DNA from: an uncultured beta proteobacterium
Lineage (GTDB): Bacteria; Pseudomonadota; Gammaproteobacteria; Burkholderiales; SG8-41
Direction of reading: 5' to 3'
Length of the DNA: 49,031 nt
Assembly (NCBI GenBank): GCA_903905655.1
Contig: CAIVHG010000078.1
Span: 1-49,031, forward strand
This document shows positions 45,362-49,031 of the stretch, one piece after another. A program made the translations under genes and the position numbers. The notes below the pieces were generated by a model, which was not told the DNA's origin, did not search any database, and saw only the letters and a list, made by a program, of their open reading frames with translations. How positions within the stretch are numbered: the first letter of the stretch is position 1; every line of letters starts with the position of its first letter.

Positions 45362-46585
45362 ATGGAAGACAGGCGCAACCTCGTCATCCTGGGCTCGACC
45401 GGAAGCGTGGGCGTCAGCACGCTGCGGGTCGTGGCGCGCCATCGGCCGCATTTCCGCGTGCTCGCGCTCACCGCGCACCGTCAGGTCGATGCGCTCTGCC
45501 AACAATGTGTTGAGTTTGCGCCCCGCTATGCGGTGATGGGCGATGCGGACAGCGCGGCCGAACTACGCGCGCGGCTCACGGCTACAGGGTGCGCTACGCT
45601 GGTCGAACACGGGGAGCAGGCGCTGGCGCGGGCCGCCGCATTGGAGGACGCGGACACCGTCATGGCGGCCATCGTCGGCATCGCGGGATTGCGCGCGACC
45701 TATGCCGCGGTCATGGCTGGCAAGCGCGTGCTGCTCGCCAACAAGGAAGCGCTGGTGGGCGCTGGCGCGCTGTTCATGGCGGCGGTGCGCGAGCACGGCG
45801 CACGACTGATCCCGATCGACAGCGAGCACAACGCGGTGTTTCAGGCCCTGCCGGCGGATTACAGCGGCGATCTCGCCAAAGCGGGCGTGCGCCGTATATT
45901 GCTGACCGCTTCCGGCGGCCCGTTTCTCAACACGCCACTCGAAGCGCTCTCGCGGGTGACGCCGGCGCAGGCGTGCGCCCATCCCAACTGGGTGATGGGG
46001 CGCAAGATTTCGGTCGATTCCGCGACCATGATGAACAAGGGCCTGGAGGTGATCGAGGCGCACTGGCTGTTCAATGCCGCCGACCATCAGATTGAAGTCA
46101 TGATCCATCCCGAGAGCGTGATCCATTCGCTGGTCGAGTACATTGACGGCTCGATGCTCGCGCAGCTCGGCAATCCCGACATGCGTACGCCGATCGCATA
46201 CGCGCTGGGTTACCCGGAGCGCATCGATGCCGGTGTGGCTTTTCTCGATCTCGCGGCCAGCGGCGGGCTGTCCTTTGCGGCTCCGGATTACGCACGCTTT
46301 CCCTGTCTCAGGCTTGCGCGCGAGGCGCTGCGCGCGGGCGGCAGCGTGCCGGCTTTGCTCAACGCCGTGAACGAGGCGGCGGTGGCGGCCTTTCTAGCCG
46401 GCGATCTCGCCTTCGATCGCATTCCAGTCCTGGTCGAGGAGGCGCTGGGGGCTTTGAGCGCGCCGCCGCTCGCCACGCTGGAGGATGTGTTTAGCGTAGA
46501 CCGGCTTGGCCGCGATTGGGCGTCACAGTGGCTGGCACGCCACCGCATCAGCGGTGCGCGCGCAGTGCAGCGTGCCTCGGCATGA
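45362..46585 (+). CDS. dxr: 1-deoxy-D-xylulose 5-phosphate reductoisomerase
   Basis: Dxr (407 residues) makes 2-C-methyl-D-erythritol 4-phosphate for isoprenoids, which feed UppS upstream. The NADPH-binding motif is [20 protein letters not shown]; metal and substrate residues lie in [25 protein letters not shown], and [20 protein letters not shown]. Length is typical. The gene follows cdsA after 8 bases and precedes rseP. Confidence 0.97.
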   Translation: MEDRRNLVILGSTGSVGVSTLRVVARHRPHFRVLALTAHRQVDALCQQCVEFAPRYAVMGDADSAAELRARLTATGCATLVEHGEQALARAAALEDADTVMAAIVGIAGLRATYAAVMAGKRVLLANKEALVGAGALFMAAVREHGARLIPIDSEHNAVFQALPADYSGDLAKAGVRRILLTASGGPFLNTPLEALSRVTPAQACAHPNWVMGRKISVDSATMMNKGLEVIEAHWLFNAADHQIEVMIHPESVIHSLVEYIDGSMLAQLGNPDMRTPIAYALGYPERIDAGVAFLDLAASGGLSFAAPDYARFPCLRLAREALRAGGSVPALLNAVNEAAVAAFLAGDLAFDRIPVLVEEALGALSAPPLATLEDVFSVDRLGRDWASQWLARHRISGARAVQRASA

Positions 46586-46616
46586 CTCTAGTTCGCTCAC
46601 GCAGAGGGCAGGCGTC

Positions 46617-47951
46617 ATGACCACCGTAGCCGCGTTCGTGCTGGCGCTTGGACTGCTCATTATCGTCCACGAGTTTGGGCATTACCTGGTGGCGCGCTGG
46701 TGCAACGTCAAAGTGCTGAGGTTCTCCATCGGCTTCGGTCCGGTCATCGCAAGGCGGCGCTCCGGCCGCGATCAGACTGAATGGGCTTTGTCGGCCGTGC
46801 CGCTCGGCGGCTACGTCAAGATGCTCGACGAACGCGAGGGTGAAGTCGCGCCGCACGAACTGGCGCGCGCATTTAACCGCCAGAGCGTGGCGCGGCGCTG
46901 TGCGATCGTGCTGGCAGGGCCGGTTGCCAATTTGCTGCTGGCGATCGCGCTCTACTGGATCACCTTCATGCATGGGGTCCCGGGCATCAAACCGGTGATC
47001 GGGGAGATCGCTGCGCACAGCGCGGCTGCTGAGGCCGGGTTCCAGGCGGGCGAGGTCATCGATAGTATCAAAGGTGCCAAAACCGAAACGTGGCAGGACG
47101 CGCGCTGGGTGTTGCTGCAGCAGGCGATGTCGCGGCAGCCGATCGAGTTCGAGGTGCACACGGCGCGTGGCGATTATGCGCGGCGGCAACTCGTCACCGC
47201 TGGGCTCAAGAGCGAGCAACTCGATGCGGATTTTCTGCAGGCCCTGGGTTTCCTGAGGTCTGCGCAGCCGCCGCCAGCATTGCTTGGTGAACTCTCTTCA
47301 GAGGGCGCGGCGGCGCGTGCGGGACTGCATAGCGGCGACCGGGTCATCGCCGTCGACGGACGCGCGGTTACATCATGGAACGAACTCGTCGACGTCATAC
47401 GCGGGCATCCAGCACTGCCGCTCGAATTCGAGATCGAGCGCGCAGCGGGTGGGGAAGCGCGCGTGAAGGTGACGCCAGAGGCCATTACCGAGGGCGGCAA
47501 GACGATCGGCCGCGCCGGCATCATGAATCCATACCTGGTTGATGTGCGGTATGCCCCGCTACCGGCGCTGCGGCTTGCGGCAGCGCGCACCTGGGAGACC
47601 AGCGCATTCAGCTTGCGCATGCTGGGCAAGATGGTGATCGGCGAGGTGTCTCTGAAGAATCTGAGCGGCCCTATCACAATTGCCGATTATGCGGGACAGT
47701 CTGCGCAGATTGGATGGATTGCCTATACGACATTCCTTGCGCTCATCAGCATCAGTCTGGGCGTGCTCAATCTGCTGCCGATCCCGTTATTGGATGGCGG
47801 GCATTTGATGTATTATATGCTTGAGATTATTAAGGGCAGTCCGGTCTCGGAGCACGTCATGGAAATCGGCCAGCGCATCGGGATGGGCGTGCTGCTGCTC
47901 CTCATGGCGTGTGCGGTCTATAACGACATTTCGCGCCTCATTAATGGCTGA
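46617..47951 (+). CDS. rseP: Site-2 zinc metalloprotease RseP
   Basis: RseP (444 residues) is an inner-membrane protease that cuts the anti-sigma factor RseA in the envelope stress response. The zinc motif HEFGH lies in the first membrane helix ([20 protein letters not shown]), two PDZ domains cover about 100-290, and the third zinc ligand is in [18 protein letters not shown]. The start is ATG 46617 with GAGGGCAGG upstream; the frame is open farther upstream but shadows dxr. bamA starts inside its last codons. Confidence 0.95.
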   Translation: MTTVAAFVLALGLLIIVHEFGHYLVARWCNVKVLRFSIGFGPVIARRRSGRDQTEWALSAVPLGGYVKMLDEREGEVAPHELARAFNRQSVARRCAIVLAGPVANLLLAIALYWITFMHGVPGIKPVIGEIAAHSAAAEAGFQAGEVIDSIKGAKTETWQDARWVLLQQAMSRQPIEFEVHTARGDYARRQLVTAGLKSEQLDADFLQALGFLRSAQPPPALLGELSSEGAAARAGLHSGDRVIAVDGRAVTSWNELVDVIRGHPALPLEFEIERAAGGEARVKVTPEAITEGGKTIGRAGIMNPYLVDVRYAPLPALRLAAARTWETSAFSLRMLGKMVIGEVSLKNLSGPITIADYAGQSAQIGWIAYTTFLALISISLGVLNLLPIPLLDGGHLMYYMLEIIKGSPVSEHVMEIGQRIGMGVLLLLMACAVYNDISRLING

Positions 47952-49031
47952 CTACATGCACGCTTTCCGCAAATTGTTTTATGCATTGGGCGCCGCCCTC
48001 GCGCTGGACGCTCATGCTTTCGACCCGTTCGTGGTCAAAGACATCCGGATCGAAGGCATTCAGCGCACGGAGGCCGGAACCGTGTTCAGCTATCTGCCGG
48101 TCAAGGTCGGTGACACGATGACCGACGAGAAGGCGAGTCAGGCGATACGCTCGCTCTATGCCACCGGGTTTTTCAAGGATGTGAGCCTGGAGGCGGAAAA
48201 CGGCGTGTTGCTGGTCACGATCCAGGAGCAGCCGTCCGTTTCGGAAATCACGGTAATCGGCTCCGAGGAATTCCCCAAAGACGACCTGTTGAAGGGGCTG
48301 CGCACGATCGGGCTCGCCGAAGGGCGCATTTTCGACCGCGGCCTGCTCGACAAGGCCGAGCAGGAACTCAAGCGCCAGTACATCAGCCGCGGCAGGTACG
48401 CAGCCGAGGTCAAGACCACTGCGACTCCGCTCGAGCGCAACCGCGTGGCGGTGCGCTTCGACATCGTCGAGGGCGCGGTCGCAAAGATCCGGCAGATCAG
48501 CGTCATCGGCAACCGCGTCTTCACGGAAAGCGAGCTCGTCAAGCAATTCAAGTTGCGCACCCCTGGCATCATGACCTGGTACACCAGGGACGATCAGTAT
48601 TCGAAGCAAAAGCTCGCCGGGGACCTGGAAGCGCTGCGTTCGTATTATCTGGACCGCGGTTATCTCGAGTTCAACGTCGATTCCACCCAGGTGTCGATCA
48701 CGCCTGACAAGAAGGACGTCTACATCACGGTCGGCATCACCGAGGGGCCCCAGTACACGGTCTCCGACGTCAAGGTGGGCGGCGAAATGCTGATTCCCGA
48801 GGCGGAGGTGGGCAAGCTAATCAACCTGAAGCGCGGAGAGATATTTTCCCGCGCGCGACTCACCGAAACGACCAAGGCGATTACCGACCGCCTCGGCAAC
48901 GACGGCTACGCATTCGCCAACGTCAATGCGGCTCCGGACATCGACCGCGCCAACCGGCGCGTCGCCTTTACGTTTTTTATCGACCCGGGCCGCAGGGTGT
49001 ACGTGCGGCGCATCAACGTGACCGGCAACAC
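47944..49031 (+). CDS. bamA: Outer membrane protein assembly factor BamA, N-terminal part
   Basis: BamA inserts beta-barrel proteins into the outer membrane. Only the first 362 codons are in the window. A signal peptide ([20 protein letters not shown]) is followed by [20 protein letters not shown] and periplasmic POTRA domains: three to four fit into about residues 27-345, with repeats such as [19 protein letters not shown] and [21 protein letters not shown] 47944 overlaps the rseP end by 8 bases; ATG 47956 gives the cleaner signal peptide. The barrel lies beyond the window. Confidence 0.95.
   Translation, partial: MADYMHAFRKLFYALGAALALDAHAFDPFVVKDIRIEGIQRTEAGTVFSYLPVKVGDTMTDEKASQAIRSLYATGFFKDVSLEAENGVLLVTIQEQPSVSEITVIGSEEFPKDDLLKGLRTIGLAEGRIFDRGLLDKAEQELKRQYISRGRYAAEVKTTATPLERNRVAVRFDIVEGAVAKIRQISVIGNRVFTESELVKQFKLRTPGIMTWYTRDDQYSKQKLAGDLEALRSYYLDRGYLEFNVDSTQVSITPDKKDVYITVGITEGPQYTVSDVKVGGEMLIPEAEVGKLINLKRGEIFSRARLTETTKAITDRLGNDGYAFANVNAAPDIDRANRRVAFTFFIDPGRRVYVRRINVTGN

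Overview
The window is a high-GC chromosomal segment of a betaproteobacterium, most likely Burkholderiales-like. The gene orders dnaX-ebfC-recR-rluB, smc-zipA-ligA and map-rpsB-tsf-pyrH-frr-uppS-cdsA-dxr-rseP-bamA are betaproteobacterial in style, and the tripartite tricarboxylate (TctC/Bug) binding proteins are a family strongly expanded in Burkholderiales. No rRNA, tRNA or CRISPR array was seen.

Layout. (1) 1-6.3 kb: a PagL-like outer-membrane lipid A deacylase, the dnaX-ebfC-recR-rluB block, prmB convergent with and overlapping rluB, and pilU without pilT. dnaX carries an A9G slippery run followed at once by stops in both alternative frames. (2) 6.5-10.8 kb: a diaminopimelate/lysine/peptidoglycan cluster of dapL and murE on the minus strand, divergent from lysA on the plus strand. 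dapL is unusual for this group and lysA is an atypical variant. (3) 10.8-28.2 kb: an accessory catabolic region. It holds an acyl-CoA ligase, two acyl-CoA dehydrogenases, four intact TctC-type binding proteins without membrane partners, an amidohydrolase, a LeuCD-like dehydratase pair, and three paralogs of an unnamed protein that looks like a tandem dimeric alpha/beta-barrel. The region is scarred: a copy of part of the smc hinge, two pieces of IS91-type transposase, a FkbM methyltransferase remnant, a TctC tail, three decayed amidohydrolases, one frameshifted paralog and a 71-bp direct repeat. (4) 28.3-49 kb: conserved core genes: queF, smc-zipA-ligA, galU, def, glnD-map, and the rpsB-to-bamA cluster; bamA runs off the end.

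How the genes work together. The core blocks cover replication and repair (DnaX, RecR, LigA), chromosome and cell division (SMC, ZipA), translation (RpsB, EF-Ts, RRF, Map, Def, PrmB, RluB), nitrogen signalling (GlnD) and envelope building (UppS, CdsA, Dxr, RseP, BamA). In the accessory region a recurrent triad of TctC binding protein, tandem-barrel protein and amidohydrolase appears three times in different orders and states of decay. I infer an amplifying and eroding gene family for capture and breakdown of organic acids; the substrate is unknown. Coordinates of starts were refined by ribosome-binding sites and signal peptides where visible.
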